From: Vulcanimicrobiota bacterium
GTDB lineage: Bacteria; Vulcanimicrobiota; Vulcanimicrobiia; Vulcanimicrobiales; Vulcanimicrobiaceae
Direction of reading: 5' to 3'
DNA length: 6,435 bases
NCBI GenBank assembly: GCA_019237435.1
Contig: JAFAHB010000092.1
Location: 1-6,435 of the forward strand
The position numbers and the translations under genes were made by a program. Below are positions 6,015 through 6,435 of the stretch, piece by piece (position 1 is the first letter of the stretch; each line of letters starts with the position of its first letter). The notes below the pieces were generated by a model. The model worked only from the letters and a program-made list of their open reading frames with translations, was not told the DNA's origin and ran no database searches.

Positions 6015-6435
6015 CTATTGCCGTTCGGTATCCGAGATCAACGCGCGCGTTCGCCAGTCGAAGCGAATCGCAAGCATGCGAATCGCAAACGTCAGAGCTA
6101 TCGCACACCAGGCTGCGTAACCCGCCGGCAGCGGAGTCAGCTCGACGAGTAATACGAAGAGCGATACGCCGGCCAGCGCCGCGAGCGCCAGGATCTGGCC
6201 GGGAAGCATCCAGACGCGATTGACAAGCACGTCGCGCAGCAGGCCGCCGCCGACGCCGTTGATTACGCCGACGAAAATCGCTGCCGGCGCCGAGAGGCCC
6301 ATCATGAGCGTCAACTGCGCGCCGACGCACGCGTATGCGCCGAGACCGAGCGAGTCGACGACGTCAAGTATGGTTTGATAGGAGCGTGACGGTTTGCGAC
6401 CCCCAGCCGCGACGCTGGCGATCGTTCCGACGAGC
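6015..6435 (-). CDS. UPF0126/TRIC-like membrane protein (5' end beyond the window)
   Basis: The minus-strand frame is open from the right edge (first full codon at 6434-6432) to a TAG at 6015-6017, giving 139 visible residues. The visible part contains a UPF0126 repeat: VVDSLGLGAYACVGAQLTL (about 25-43), then GVINGVGGGLLRDVLVNR, with the family-defining GGG-x2-RD at residues 62-68, and further hydrophobic helices (about 78-98 and 105-122). Members are usually about 200 residues with two such repeats, so roughly the first third lies outside. They are inner-membrane proteins related to TRIC-type cation channels, with uncertain roles in most bacteria. An internal TTG at 6314 could be mistaken for a start, but it would remove half of the repeat. 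The next gene begins 48 bases downstream in the same direction. Confidence 0.88.
   Translation of the reverse strand, partial: LVGTIASVAAGGRKPSRSYQTILDVVDSLGLGAYACVGAQLTLMMGLSAPAAIFVGVINGVGGGLLRDVLVNRVWMLPGQILALAALAGVSLFVLLVELTPLPAGYAAWCAIALTFAIRMLAIRFDWRTRALISDTERQ

Noticed and set aside
5779..6330. A 183-codon minus-strand frame across the two small membrane protein genes
   Set aside because: It is arginine-rich and overlaps both membrane protein genes in another frame; the UPF0126 GGG-x2-RD motif and hydrophobic helices lie in the chosen frames.

Overview
The window comes from a GC-rich bacterium and is close to fully coding. It carries two convergent gene groups that meet at about position 3770-3778. 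The mix of an ECF sigma factor with an RskA-type anti-sigma factor, a lipoprotein bearing S-layer homology (SLH) repeats, and a long-chain-alcohol-oxidase-type GMC enzyme suggests a diderm or atypical-envelope soil lineage. A Candidatus Eremiobacterota-like organism would fit, but this is inference from gene content and style, and no marker gene in the window can settle it.

Plus strand. Bases 1-117 may be the tail of an upstream gene. Bases 118-232 look like a leader or intergenic stretch with a weak candidate -10 box just before it. An envelope-signalling module follows: an ECF sigma factor (233-766) that overlaps its RskA-like membrane anti-sigma factor (763-1461) by an ATGA junction. After a 71-base gap there are three exported proteins read in the same direction: a Sec-secreted protein of unknown function (1533-2156), an SLH-repeat lipoprotein (2210-3127) and a second lipoprotein of unknown function (3144-3770). 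The simplest reading is that the sigma/anti-sigma pair senses an envelope condition and that the exported proteins are its targets or partners. The gap before the secreted protein holds an imperfect inverted repeat that would bury its ribosome-binding site.

Minus strand. Reading leftward from the right edge are the 5'-truncated end of a UPF0126/TRIC-like membrane protein (6435-6015), a small three-helix membrane protein (5966-5661) and, two bases later, a 626-residue GMC oxidoreductase resembling long-chain alcohol oxidases (5658-3778). The last two are almost certainly co-transcribed. The GMC enzyme has a four-cysteine cluster next to its FAD domain.

I see no tRNA, rRNA, CRISPR array, insertion sequence or phage gene. 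The most interesting points are the predicted RNA structures before two exported-protein genes, the unrecognised secreted protein tied to the sigma/anti-sigma pair, and the lipid-anchored SLH protein as a possible envelope tether.
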